A DNA stretch of 64,000 nucleotides. Origin: Acidobacteriota bacterium. GTDB taxonomy: Bacteria > Acidobacteriota > Terriglobia > Acidiferrales > UBA7541. The notes under the pieces were generated by a model. That model was not told where the DNA came from. It did no database searches and worked only from the letters and a program-made list of their open reading frames with translations. The position numbers were made by a program, and so were the translations under genes. This document shows, piece by piece, positions 8,030 to 17,790 of this stretch. Where the stretch lies: NCBI GenBank assembly GCA_021324935.1, contig JAJPIE010000045.1:1-64000 (forward strand). Direction: 5' to 3'. Position 1 is the stretch's first letter, and each line of letters starts with the position of its first letter.

Positions 8030-10609
8030 CTAGGGTTGCTGGCTGTTTGGGGTGCCACCGCAGCTTTGCATCGCTGCCGCCATCACGTCGGCATCGAACT
8101 GGGCGCCGCGCCAGCCCTGCATGCCGCAAACCTGCCAAGTTTCCAGACCAAGCGCGCCACGGAAGTCCGCGCCTTCCACCAGCGCTCCATCCAGCTTGGC
8201 CTGCCGCAGGATCGCGGCGGGGAACGCGGCTCCGCGTAGATCGGCCTTGCTCAAGTCCGCTTCCAGGAAAATGGTGCCTTTGGCCTGCGCCCCGGTCAGA
8301 TTGGCGCCAATCAGTTTTGCCGCGGAAAGGTCGGCCTGCTCCATCGAAGCCAGAGACATCACCGCTGCTTCCAGCTTTACGTCACGCAGGTCCGCGTGGC
8401 CCAGGTCCGCTCGCAGCAGATTGGCGTGGCGCAGGAAAACCGAATACAACGTGGCGTGTTGGAAGTTCGCCGTAGTCAGCGTGGCGCCTTCCAGGTTTGC
8501 AAAGGAAAGGTCCGCATTCCGGAAATCGGCACCGGCCAGCATCGCTCCCTGTGCATCTGCTGAAACAAGGCTCACCTTTTCCGCATGCATGTGATCGAGA
8601 TTCGCGCCGCGCAAAATCGCTTCCCGCAAATTGGCCGAGCGGAAATCCGCTTCGGAAAGACTTGCGCCTTCCAGATTCGCCTTCCACATGCGCGCGCCGG
8701 CAAATTGCGACCGGTAACCGCGCGAGTACCTCAGATTAATTTCATTCAACCGCGGCCCGGTTCCGTTGCCCGCCTCTCCCTCCCCGCCGGGTTTCACAGG
8801 GCTGGGCGATATGCTCTCTTCTGTCACGTCCGCATAGGGCCGGTAGCCCAGCGCTTGAAATGCCGCGGATGCCCAGCGCCGTGGATCGCTGCGCGAAATA
8901 TCGGTCCTGAGGTTCGGATCGCCCGGCAATCCGCGGATCACTCCAAGCGATAACAGGAAAACCACAAGTCCAGCGGCTACTGGCACGCGGAACGCCGCCA
9001 GTGCATCGCGCATGAATTGCGACGTGCTTTCGTCCGTCCATTCGCCGGGCCGCAGCACTCGCCGAACCACGCGCTGCATCGCGCACGCCGATCCGGCGGT
9101 TATTGTAAACAAAAGCACCTGCAGGAGCGTGCCGCGGTAGTCCTGCATCACGAGATAGCGCAACCAGAACAAAAACAGCGTCGCCGGCACAGCCCAATAC
9201 GCCAGCAATTTCGATAGCGTGCATTCCACGATGGCCAGCGGGGAGCGCGGATCGCGCGTCCACCGCAGATGCGTCCGGATCGGTCCCATGAGATACCACG
9301 ACCCGTCTTTTTCCGGAGTTTGCCCGTCAGGGAAAACGGCCGGCAGTGCGCCCATGCTCCCCCAAAGCCGCAGCAGCAGGAACTGCATGCGCAGGTAGAA
9401 CACCGTCAGCAGCAGGGGCGCGCCCAGATAAAATCCCTGCAATGGCAGGAAGTTGGGAACGCGCGCGGTCACCATTGCCGATTCATCCAGCAGCAGCCGC
9501 ACGTCGGTGGTCACGGCCACCAGCCCGCAGGCCACCGCGCACAGCATCATCACCAGCAGATAAAATCGCCTTGCCGATTGCGTGAATTGCCCGATCGTTT
9601 TTCCGCCATCCAGCGCTCCCACGGCCTCCGGCAGCGTGGCATCGAAAAGATTCGTGCCGCCCAGCCGACCCGCCCACAACCCCTGCGCGCCATACAGGTT
9701 CGCGCCCATCAGGTTGGCGCCGGCAAATTCCGTGCCCAGCAAATTCGTTTCGCGCAAGTCCGCTTCCACCAGGTTCGCGCCGCGTAGATTGGCCATCGAC
9801 AAGTCCGCGCCGCGCAGATTCACCTTGGCCATCACCGCCCCTTGCAGGTTTACGCCAGTCAAATCCGCGTCGCAGAGATTCGCCCCAGCAAAATCTCCCT
9901 GAATGCCTTCTTTCCCGCCCGACTCCGCCCACAACCGGCGCCGATCCAGCGCCTCGGCCACCGCCAGCAATTCTGTCCGCAACTCACTCGTGTCTTCCAG
10001 GTCCTCGCGAAACACCGCGCGGTATTCGGAGGGGATTTCTCCTGATTCCATAGCGGCGACGGACGGTTCCTCGGTTTGGTCCGCTTTTTGCTGCTCAAAT
10101 TCATCGTCGCGCTCTCCTGCGACCTCGTCCATCTCTTGGTCTATAAGTTCACCCTCTGCCAGCCCGTTGCTGGACTGGCGCGTTTCCGGTGGTGCAGCTT
10201 CTTCATTTCTTTGATCTCTTTCATTTGCTTCTTCAATTTCCTCTTCTCCAAAAAACGCCGCGGCGATTCGCTCCGCCTCGCTGGAATCCTGTGAACCGTT
10301 CGCCTCTGGCGCCCCCTCTGGCAGTACTTGTAATTCGCCGTCACCGGTCTTTCCTGCGGTCGCCGCTCCAGGCCGTTCGTCCTTTTCCGGCCCCAGAATT
10401 GCTGCCAGCTCCCGCAACGCACGTACTTTTGCTTTCGCGGCGTTCTCCTCCGCCGCTTTCTCTAATTCGTCGCTCATCTGCTGTTCAATCAGTGCAAGGA
10501 TTTGCGATTCGACCGCTGGGTCGGTGGGCAGTCCGCCATACTCCGCCAGTTCCTGTGGCGTTGCCAGGCGTTCGAAATTCTTTTTCTTGTGAAAATCAGG
10601 CCAGTTCAT
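8030..10609 (-). CDS. Pentapeptide-repeat protein with central membrane domain
   Basis: An 859-residue protein in four parts. Residues 1-235 are acidic, Glu-rich and probably partly coiled. Residues 237-330 form a first block of A(D/N)LxX pentapeptides. Residues 345-570 hold about five membrane helices. Residues 640-845 form a second, longer pentapeptide block. Pentapeptide arrays fold as right-handed quadrilateral beta helices; their roles range from gyrase mimicry to scaffolding, and the split by membrane helices argues for a scaffold tied to the inner membrane. It ends in a short Cys-containing tail. Its gene is isolated: the antitoxin start lies 79 bp downstream of its stop and 506 bp without a gene precede it. 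No function is claimed. Confidence 0.8.
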   Translation of the reverse strand: MNWPDFHKKKNFERLATPQELAEYGGLPTDPAVESQILALIEQQMSDELEKAAEENAAKAKVRALRELAAILGPEKDERPGAATAGKTGDGELQVLPEGAPEANGSQDSSEAERIAAAFFGEEEIEEANERDQRNEEAAPPETRQSSNGLAEGELIDQEMDEVAGERDDEFEQQKADQTEEPSVAAMESGEIPSEYRAVFREDLEDTSELRTELLAVAEALDRRRLWAESGGKEGIQGDFAGANLCDADLTGVNLQGAVMAKVNLRGADLSMANLRGANLVEADLRETNLLGTEFAGANLMGANLYGAQGLWAGRLGGTNLFDATLPEAVGALDGGKTIGQFTQSARRFYLLVMMLCAVACGLVAVTTDVRLLLDESAMVTARVPNFLPLQGFYLGAPLLLTVFYLRMQFLLLRLWGSMGALPAVFPDGQTPEKDGSWYLMGPIRTHLRWTRDPRSPLAIVECTLSKLLAYWAVPATLFLFWLRYLVMQDYRGTLLQVLLFTITAGSACAMQRVVRRVLRPGEWTDESTSQFMRDALAAFRVPVAAGLVVFLLSLGVIRGLPGDPNLRTDISRSDPRRWASAAFQALGYRPYADVTEESISPSPVKPGGEGEAGNGTGPRLNEINLRYSRGYRSQFAGARMWKANLEGASLSEADFRSANLREAILRGANLDHMHAEKVSLVSADAQGAMLAGADFRNADLSFANLEGATLTTANFQHATLYSVFLRHANLLRADLGHADLRDVKLEAAVMSLASMEQADLSAAKLIGANLTGAQAKGTIFLEADLSKADLRGAAFPAAILRQAKLDGALVEGADFRGALGLETWQVCGMQGWRGAQFDADVMAAAMQSCGGTPNSQQP

Positions 10610-11115
10610 AATCGATTTCGCCGGATCCCCCCGGCGCAGTCTTCTTTCCGCTTACCGCGAATTCCGCAGACGCAGGACGCCAGATCAAGGGCGGGGGTAT
10701 CTCCATCTTCACCCACGACTCTTGTGGAAATCCCCTGCCCGAAAGGACAGGCGTGCCTCCCCGGCACTTGACCTCAGCTTCCCCCACGCCTGCCTCAGAA
10801 CGAAGACGCAGGGAAATGACGCATGATCCAGTATGCAAGCCTCGCCGCGCACGAGACTCGCCCAACTTGGAATTCTCTTGATCAGGAACCGCCGTAAAAG
10901 AAGGAAGGAAATTCAGGCGGACCGCGAAACTCTGCAGGAGTCTTCTGCTCGCTGCATTCTGATGACTGACCTCTGATTATTGATTACCGCTCCCAAAGAC
11001 AACAATGCCGGGGCGCTCCGCTGAGGGGCCGAGGCACCCCGGCTATTCCTGCCCGCCTCCGCAGTGAGCGAGCAAGGAACTCGTACAGAATCTTGTTCCG
11101 GCGAGTCTCTGCCGT
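10610..11115. other. 506 bp intergenic region with one GC-rich hairpin
   Basis: No recognisable gene. At 11007-11043, GCCGGGG and CCCCGGC form perfect 7-bp arms enclosing a further GC-rich sequence (GGCGCTCCGCTGAGGGGCC), 72 bases past the stop of the PilZ gene. This may be its transcription end or another copy of a dispersed palindromic repeat. Nothing else stands out. Confidence 0.45.
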
Positions 11116-11448
11116 CTAGGTTTCCTCGCTGCCGCGCAGGAATTCGTAGCGCTCGATGGCTGCCACGACGCCAACGCTACCCTCGTCACGGTTCTCCGTG
11201 CGCTGTACGCGGCCCAGGCAGCGCACACGCACCGGCCCGGCCAGCGTAATCTCATTGGGCAGCGTCAGCAGGATCTCCACCGGAGACCCCTCTTTTACGT
11301 CCTTGCCAAGGAAGAAGTAGACACCCCGGGAGCTGACATCGCGGGATTCGGTATTGGTTTCTCCTACGGCTGCGCCTGTGGTCCAACGAACAGTCAGCGG
11401 CAGCCGCATGGAAAAACGCTGAGTTGTGCGGCGTTCTGTGCCGGTCAA
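11116..11448 (-). CDS. PilZ-domain c-di-GMP-binding protein
   Basis: A 110-residue protein that is little more than one PilZ domain. It has both ligand-binding motifs: RxxxR at residues 11-15 (QRFSMRLPL) and the DxSxxG element in RDVSSRGVYFF. Single-domain PilZ proteins bind cyclic di-GMP and act on partner proteins, often in motility, pili or exopolysaccharide control. It stands alone, divergent from the NO reductase gene. The window's pilus genes (PilT at 25.9 kb, minor pilins at 49-54 kb) are possible but unproven targets. Confidence 0.85.
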   Translation of the reverse strand: MTGTERRTTQRFSMRLPLTVRWTTGAAVGETNTESRDVSSRGVYFFLGKDVKEGSPVEILLTLPNEITLAGPVRVRCLGRVQRTENRDEGSVGVVAAIERYEFLRGSEET

Positions 11449-11621
11449 GGCAGGCCTCCCTCATCGAAGCCAAAGTGTAGCCGGGGTGCGTCCCGCGCTC
11501 AATAGGACTCGGGATTCAAATTTGAAGCGGCGGAAAAAAGTACGAATGTACTAGAACCTTGACAATATCCCCTCTTGTACCAAGCTGAATTACTCCTTCT
11601 CCTCCCTGTATTCGGTGCCCG

Positions 11622-11633
11622 TGACTTAAGTCA
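11622..11633. promoter_or_regulatory. Candidate FNR/DNR-family operator upstream of norB
   Basis: TGACTTAAGTCA is a perfect 12-bp palindrome 62 bases before the norB start. Its TGA-N6-TCA core is the half-site arrangement of the CRP/FNR/DNR superfamily, whose members often control NO reductase genes. The exact consensus TTGAT-N4-ATCAA is not matched, so the regulator is uncertain. Confidence 0.5.
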
Positions 11634-11695
11634 TAGGCTCTTGTGACCTCCAACCTTAGGCTTGTCTCGACAACTTCAATTCGCAAAGGACCCTT

Positions 11696-13951
11696 ATGAA
11701 AAAACTCTGGATCGCCTTCGCCTTGGTTCTCACCGTCTCGTTCGCCGTGCTGGGTTGGATTGGCAAGCGCATTCACGAAAAAATGCCCCCCATTCCAGGC
11801 CGAGTTATCTCCACCGACGGACAGGTAATTGTCGCCGAAGGTGATATCGCCAAGGGGCAAAACGTCTGGCAAGCCCTCGGGGGTATGGAAGTCGGCTCGA
11901 TCTGGGGACACGGGAGCTATGTGGCTCCGGACTGGACCGCGGACTGGCTGCACCGCGAAACCACATTCGTGCTGAACGATTGGGCGCAAACGGAATTTGG
12001 CTCGAGCTATTCCCGCCTTTCCCCGGAGGATCAGGGCAAGCTGCGCGGCCGCCTGGAAGCGATGTATCGCCGAAATACGTATGACCCTTCCACGCAAACA
12101 ATCACCATCGCTCCCATCCGCGCCCGCGCCTTTGAGGACTGCTACAACCACTTCGCCCAGGTCTTCATGCAAGGCAATAAGGCGTACGCTATTCCTCCGG
12201 GGAGCGTCAGCACGCCGGAGCGCATGCGGGAGTTCTCCGCCTTCATCTTCTGGACCGCCTGGGCCGCGTCCACGGACCGCCCGGACGAGTCCGTCACCTA
12301 CACTCAGAACTGGCCCTTCGAACCGCTGATTGGCAATCGCCCCACCGGCGACGCCGTTCTATGGACCGGCGTCAGCATCATTATGCTGCTTGCCGGCATC
12401 TGCGCGATGGTCTGGTGGTACGCGTCGGAGAGCCAGGCCGAACCTCTACCCAGCGTCCCGTCCACCGATCCGCTCATCAACTGGCAAGCCACTCCGTCTC
12501 AGCGCGCCACGTTGAAGTATTTCTGGGTCGTCTCTGCACTGATCCTGGTGCAAATTCTGATGGGGGTCGTCACCGCGCATTACGGCGTCGAGGGCGATGC
12601 ATTCTACGGACTCAAAATCTCGGAAATCCTTCCTTACAGCGTCACGCGCACCTGGCACGTGCAGATCGGACTCTTCTGGATTGCCACTGCCTGGCTCGCG
12701 GCGGGCCTCTTCATCGGACCGCTTGTGAGCAAGTATGAGCCGCCCTACCAGCGCCTGGGCGTCAACGTGCTTTTCGGCGCGCTTCTTCTGATTGTCCTTG
12801 GCTCGCTGGCCGGCGAATGGATGAGCATCCACAACAAGTTGAGCGCCACCGCGTCGTTTTTCTGGGGTCATCAAGGCTATGAATACGTCGACCTCGGCCG
12901 CGGCTGGCAAATGCTTCTCTTCCTGGGTCTCTTGATCTGGCTTTTCCTTGTCGTGCGCGCCATCCGTCCCGCCCTGAAGCTCGGCGGCGAACAAAAGCCT
13001 CTCTTGTGGCTTTTCCTCATGTCCGCCACGGCGATCGGTCTTTTCTACGGCGCTGGACTCACCTGGGGCCAGCACACGCACCTCTCCATCGTCGAATATT
13101 GGCGCTGGTGGGTGGTTCACCTCTGGGTTGAGGGCTTCTTCGAAGTTTTCGCCACCACGGTGATCGCATTTTTCTTTACGCGTCTTGGCCTGATTCAACC
13201 CGGACTCGCCGCCAAAGGTTCCTTGCTTTCCGCCACGATTTTTCTCGCCGGCGGAATCATCGGCACCTGCCATCACCTCTATTTCAGCGGCACGCCGACG
13301 GTCGCGCTTGCCTTCGGGTCGGTGTTCAGCGCACTGGAGGTCGTTCCGCTAGTCATGATTGCGTATCCAGCAATCGACGATTTGCGCCGTGGAAAATTGA
13401 CCACCTGGGGCCGGCACTACAAGTGGCCCATCTACTTCTTCGTCGCCGTCGCCTTCTGGAACATGGTCGGCGCGGGTCTTTTCGGCTTCATGATCAACCC
13501 ACCCATCGCCCTTTATTTCATGCAGGGGCTCAACACCACGCCACTGCACGGCCACGCCGCGCTCTTCGGCGTCTACGGCATGCTGGGCATCGGCTTGATG
13601 CTGGTATGCCTCCGCGCCATGAATCCGCGCGCGGAATGGCGGGAGAACTGGCTGAAAGCCTCTTTCTGGATGATGAATATCGGCCTGTTCACCATGTGCG
13701 TCGGCAGTTTGCTGCCGGTAGGGTTGATGCAGTCTTGGGCTTCGGTTAATCGGGGTTACTGGTTTGCGCGCAGCACCGAATTCCTCAGTTCTCCAATCAT
13801 GCAGACGCTGCGCTGGATGCGCGTCCCGGGCGACACTATTTTCGCTCTCGGCGCGTTCATACTCGTCGCGTTTGTGTTCCGAACTTACACGAGCAGGGAA
13901 GAACAAGCTGCGGCCGTCCGTGAGCCGCTTCCTGCCCCGACCGGCGATTGA
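11696..13951 (+). CDS. norB: Quinol-dependent nitric oxide reductase (qNOR)
   Basis: A 751-residue single-subunit enzyme that reduces 2 NO to N2O with electrons from the quinol pool in the inner membrane. It starts with a membrane helix and a periplasmic domain of about 200 residues that replaces the NorC cytochrome (IWGHGSYVAPDWTADWLHRE). About twelve further helices follow. Family residues visible include the His in RTWHVQIGLFW near residue 317, VVHLWVEGFFEV near 472 with the non-heme iron His and Glu, the His pair in GTCHHLYFSGTP near 525, and HGHAALFGVYGMLG near 617. Length matches qNOR. No denitrification genes flank it, so NO detoxification is more likely than respiration. AAAGGA precedes the ATG. 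Confidence 0.93.
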   Translation: MKKLWIAFALVLTVSFAVLGWIGKRIHEKMPPIPGRVISTDGQVIVAEGDIAKGQNVWQALGGMEVGSIWGHGSYVAPDWTADWLHRETTFVLNDWAQTEFGSSYSRLSPEDQGKLRGRLEAMYRRNTYDPSTQTITIAPIRARAFEDCYNHFAQVFMQGNKAYAIPPGSVSTPERMREFSAFIFWTAWAASTDRPDESVTYTQNWPFEPLIGNRPTGDAVLWTGVSIIMLLAGICAMVWWYASESQAEPLPSVPSTDPLINWQATPSQRATLKYFWVVSALILVQILMGVVTAHYGVEGDAFYGLKISEILPYSVTRTWHVQIGLFWIATAWLAAGLFIGPLVSKYEPPYQRLGVNVLFGALLLIVLGSLAGEWMSIHNKLSATASFFWGHQGYEYVDLGRGWQMLLFLGLLIWLFLVVRAIRPALKLGGEQKPLLWLFLMSATAIGLFYGAGLTWGQHTHLSIVEYWRWWVVHLWVEGFFEVFATTVIAFFFTRLGLIQPGLAAKGSLLSATIFLAGGIIGTCHHLYFSGTPTVALAFGSVFSALEVVPLVMIAYPAIDDLRRGKLTTWGRHYKWPIYFFVAVAFWNMVGAGLFGFMINPPIALYFMQGLNTTPLHGHAALFGVYGMLGIGLMLVCLRAMNPRAEWRENWLKASFWMMNIGLFTMCVGSLLPVGLMQSWASVNRGYWFARSTEFLSSPIMQTLRWMRVPGDTIFALGAFILVAFVFRTYTSREEQAAAVREPLPAPTGD

Positions 13952-14000
13952 TTCGTTCCAAGAGGGCGCGGCTTACACTCCGGCTTGCGCCTCTTTCCAC

Positions 14001-17000
14001 TCAGAACATCAGCTTCAAGGCCAACTGCACAATTCGGCCCGGCTGCGCCGCCAGAATCTTTCCAAAATTTCCCGGGCCGCTATTGATGTCGTTGTTGGGC
14101 AGCTCGAAGTTGACGTTGTTGAAGATGTTGAAGAACTCTGCCCGGAGCTGCAGGTTTATGCCCTCGCGAAGGGGAATGTTCTTCAGCGCCGAAAAATCCC
14201 ATTGGTGAAACGCGGGACCGCTCATCGTATTGCGCCCCAAGTTGCCGAACGTGCCGGGCTGCGCCTGCTGGAAGGCGGCGGTGTTGAACCAGCAATTTGC
14301 CGTGTGCACGGGCGCGCTGGTTCCGTCGGGGAGCACGCACCGGCCGGAAGTCGGATCTCCCACTTGATTGGGCCGGCTGCTGAAAAATCCGGAGATTTCC
14401 GGCGCACTTCCCTGCGCGGAGGGATTGCTTGAATCATAGATCGTGAATGGTGTGTTGCTCATCAGCGTCGTGATGCCGTTGACCTGCCAATTTCCCAGAA
14501 TGTACTCATACCAATTCTCCGGATGGCGGAACCACGGCAAGTCCCACTGGTAGCTGGCGACGAAACGGTGTCGCGCGTCGAACATCGACCTCCCATATTC
14601 CGCCCCCAGGTCGAACGGATTTTGCGCTAAGTCATTTTCCCCGGCCACGCTTTGCGAAGCGGACCCGGTGATGTTGAACGTGGAAGCATCGTCCAGTGTT
14701 TTTGAATACGTGTAAGAAATCAGCCCCGAGACTCCATGGCTGAAGCGCTTTTTTAGGCTCGCCTGTAGCGCGTTGTAGGAGGAATTTGCAATTCCCGCAA
14801 TTTCACCGACCGAAGAAAACGTGCAAGCGCTCGGCTGCGCGACCGTACATCCCGAATACAACCGCCGCTGGTTGGAAAAGTTGATGTTGTCCGTGTACGA
14901 CAAGTTCGTATCGTAAACCGTCGGATTCGCTTCGATGAATCGCGGCAGTTTTGTTCCCTTCGTTCCGATGTAACCGACCTGCAGGAGCCAATCGTTTCCA
15001 AATGCATGTTCGATGTTCAGGTTCCAGTCTTGTGCGTAAGGCAGCCGCAGATTCGGGCTCAGCGTCAGCAGCGTCATTGGCTGCGCAAAGCCCCCGTTAA
15101 ACGGATTTTGTCCTTTATATGGATCGGAAAAATTTGGAAGGCTGATCTGCGGCGTTTGCAAATAGGGCGGCGCGCTGATCGGCGTCTGCAGCGGCCCGCC
15201 CTGTCCCGTATAGTACGGGTCATAGAAGATGCCGTAAGCCGTCGTCACCAGCCATTTGCCATTTCCAGTCACGTCCCAAGCCACACCGACGCGCGGGGCA
15301 AACGCATTCCATTCTGCCGGAATCAGGCCGCCCGGCACCCCTTGATCCCCGGGATACAGCAATCCAGTCGGGGCGGTCGGAAACTCCGTCGACTGCCGCC
15401 CCGGAATCCACAAATTCTGCCAATTGTGAATTTCGGTGTAGGGCGAGGGCACTTCATACCTCAATCCGTAGTTGATCGTCACCCTCGAGACCACTTTCCA
15501 AGTGTCCTGTGAATACAGATTGAAGGCGTGACCGCGCAGTCCCCTCGAGAAATCCCCACCGCCTTGCAGGAAGAATACGGGTTGACCGAAGAGGAAGCTC
15601 GCAAACGAATTGCTCAACGGAAAATTGGAGAACACGAAAAAGCCGTTGGTCGCGATTCCCTGCAAAACGTTGATCTGGTCATACATGTATCCTCCGCCAA
15701 ATTTGTATTCATGGCGCCCGCGCACCCAGGAAAGCGAGCCGGATACGTCATAGGAACTCTGATACGTGTTCCGGGGCCCGGTAATCGGATCGCCGATGGA
15801 AGCGTAGCCACCCACTTGCACGAACGGAGGGCCAAGCGCTGCGTCCAGCGTCGGAGCGTAGGTGAAACCAAAGCTAGCCGGGTCGGTGTGATTCAGGTGC
15901 TCGTCGAGCAGAAACTTGTTTCTAAGAAACGAGAAGCGCAAAGTTCCAAGCAGTGATGGATTGAACGTGTGCGTCTCTTGCGCGATAAAATTCTGCGACC
16001 TCTGATTCTCTCCCACGGGAAATCCCGGCACGTTTGCGCCCGCGGTGGACAGCGGGTCGGTTTGATCGCGCTGCCCGAAGCTATAACGGAAATTCAGCGC
16101 GTCGCGTTCGGTCAGAAAGTGGTCCACGCGCATGCCGAATTGATCGACGTCCGACGTCAACATCTGCGTGGTCACGAACGTGAAGTCACCGGAGTTCGCG
16201 TGGGGATAGAACGGCAGCAGTTTCTGCGCAATCGAATTGATCCCCGGCAACTGGTTGAACGGCAGGGCCTGCGGCGGCGTATTCGGCGGCACAAAGAAGT
16301 TCAGTAACTGCCCCGCTGGATCCGGCTGACCTCCCGCCGTCGTGCAATTTCCCGCGGAATCGAACACATCCGGCTGGCCGTTCGCGTTCGTCCGCCCTGT
16401 GCACAAGTCGCCGAAATTTCCCTGCTTCTCGGCATCGGAAGGCACCGGCGTGCGCGTCGTTTCGCCCTGCCGGTTTCGCACTCCTTCGTAGTAGCCAAAG
16501 AAGAACGTCCTGTCCTTCCGGATCGGCCCGCCGAAGGTCGCGCCGAACTGGTTGCGCTTCAGCGGCTCCACGCTGTCCGCAAAAAAGCTTTTCGCGTCCA
16601 TCGCATTGTTGCGCAGAAATTCCCAGGCGGACCCGTGAAATTCATTCGTGCCCGATCGCGTCACGATATTCGTCGTCGAACCCGTGCTGTGCCCGAACTC
16701 CGCGTTCGCCGTGTGCGTCAGGATGCGAAACTCCGCAATCGCATCCACCGGGGGCTCCAGCACAAATCCCCCATCCACGGTGTTGAAGTTATCCGCTCCG
16801 TCAATCAGGAAATTATTGGACTCGGGCCACTGTCCGTTCACCGCATAGGCTTGCCCTTCGCGAGTGCTTCCGCCCGCCTCCAACAAACCCGGCGTCATCG
16901 GCGCCACGCCGGGCTGCAGCAGGCCGAGTTGCGTGAAGTGCCTCCCGTTCAGCGGCAGATCCAGCACTTCCCTTTCGCCCACCGTTTGCCCCAGATTTGT

Positions 17001-17393
17001 CGACGTGCCCTCGATCACCGGCGCATCGGCGGTCACGTTCACCTTCTGCGTCTCCGTCCCCACCTCCAGATGAATCGCCAGCGTCGCCGTCTGGTTCACG
17101 TCGAGGGCAATTCCTTCCTGCATGTAGGTCTTGAAGCCTTGCGCCTGCGCTTCCAGTCGATAGTGCCCCACCGGCAGCGCCACCAGCACGTACAATCCCT
17201 GCGCATCGCTCACCGCAACTCGTTGCAACCCGGTCTCCGTATGAGTCGCCATCACCTGCGCACCAAACACCCTTGCCCCGCTCGCGTCGGTTACCGTTCC
17301 CCGCAAACTAGCCGATGTTCCCTGCGCAAGCACTCTGCCTGCGCAGACGGCGACCAAAAACAGAACACACCACCGCCCTGTAGTTGCTCTCAT
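14001..17393 (-). CDS. Oar-like TonB-dependent receptor
   Basis: A 1130-residue outer-membrane receptor. It has a signal peptide (residues 1-23, ending VLAQG), a carboxypeptidase-regulatory-like beta domain (about 27-105, starting SLRGTVTDASGARVFGAQV), a plug domain (about 120-260, with LDLPLNGRHFTQLGLLQPGV) and a beta barrel ending in LALKLMF, with the terminal Phe expected by the BAM machinery. Such receptors are strongly expanded in Acidobacteriota and are thought to import large organic ligands. The ligand is unknown. It converges on norB with 49 bp between stops. No TonB/ExbBD genes are nearby. Confidence 0.9.
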   Translation of the reverse strand: MRATTGRWCVLFLVAVCAGRVLAQGTSASLRGTVTDASGARVFGAQVMATHTETGLQRVAVSDAQGLYVLVALPVGHYRLEAQAQGFKTYMQEGIALDVNQTATLAIHLEVGTETQKVNVTADAPVIEGTSTNLGQTVGEREVLDLPLNGRHFTQLGLLQPGVAPMTPGLLEAGGSTREGQAYAVNGQWPESNNFLIDGADNFNTVDGGFVLEPPVDAIAEFRILTHTANAEFGHSTGSTTNIVTRSGTNEFHGSAWEFLRNNAMDAKSFFADSVEPLKRNQFGATFGGPIRKDRTFFFGYYEGVRNRQGETTRTPVPSDAEKQGNFGDLCTGRTNANGQPDVFDSAGNCTTAGGQPDPAGQLLNFFVPPNTPPQALPFNQLPGINSIAQKLLPFYPHANSGDFTFVTTQMLTSDVDQFGMRVDHFLTERDALNFRYSFGQRDQTDPLSTAGANVPGFPVGENQRSQNFIAQETHTFNPSLLGTLRFSFLRNKFLLDEHLNHTDPASFGFTYAPTLDAALGPPFVQVGGYASIGDPITGPRNTYQSSYDVSGSLSWVRGRHEYKFGGGYMYDQINVLQGIATNGFFVFSNFPLSNSFASFLFGQPVFFLQGGGDFSRGLRGHAFNLYSQDTWKVVSRVTINYGLRYEVPSPYTEIHNWQNLWIPGRQSTEFPTAPTGLLYPGDQGVPGGLIPAEWNAFAPRVGVAWDVTGNGKWLVTTAYGIFYDPYYTGQGGPLQTPISAPPYLQTPQISLPNFSDPYKGQNPFNGGFAQPMTLLTLSPNLRLPYAQDWNLNIEHAFGNDWLLQVGYIGTKGTKLPRFIEANPTVYDTNLSYTDNINFSNQRRLYSGCTVAQPSACTFSSVGEIAGIANSSYNALQASLKKRFSHGVSGLISYTYSKTLDDASTFNITGSASQSVAGENDLAQNPFDLGAEYGRSMFDARHRFVASYQWDLPWFRHPENWYEYILGNWQVNGITTLMSNTPFTIYDSSNPSAQGSAPEISGFFSSRPNQVGDPTSGRCVLPDGTSAPVHTANCWFNTAAFQQAQPGTFGNLGRNTMSGPAFHQWDFSALKNIPLREGINLQLRAEFFNIFNNVNFELPNNDINSGPGNFGKILAAQPGRIVQLALKLMF

Positions 17394-17743
17394 GCAACTC
17401 TCCCTGGAAGCAGAATGAATCTTTCAATCGGTATGCAGCGGGGAATCGGAATCGCGTTGAGGAACAGGTTTGCCCCAAAGAAAAACGTTGTGCGGACGAA
17501 CAGTGCATGCCAAATACTCTGCAGGATGGGAGCGAGTTTCATCTGCAATTTCTTTGATCGGTTGTTCACGGTGCCGGCGGGCAGACACACCTATTCATCG
17601 CCGCCGGAATACCCGTTTGCGGTTCACTTCTCAGCGTTACGCGCGGCTTGCGCCATCAAACAGATGTGACGCAGGTCACACCCCGAGATGCTCGTGGGAG
17701 AATACGGAGGGAAAAGAGGCGACACAATACTCCAAAAATACTA
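17394..17743. other. 350 bp upstream of the TonB-dependent receptor
   Basis: Presumed promoter and leader of the receptor gene (minus strand). Short hydrophobic frames exist but none has a ribosome-binding site or recognisable product, and I could not pick out a convincing -35/-10 pair. Confidence 0.4.
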
Positions 17744-17766
17744 GAAGCGGCCCACGGGGCCGCTTC
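17744..17766 (-). terminator. Intrinsic terminator of the two-component operon
   Basis: GAAGCGGCCC and GGGCCGCTTC are perfect 10-bp arms with a 3-base loop, followed on the minus strand by TAGTATTTTT. It lies 25 bases past the response-regulator stop. Confidence 0.75.
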
Positions 17767-17790
17767 GGTCAAAAATTTCCCTGAAGATTT

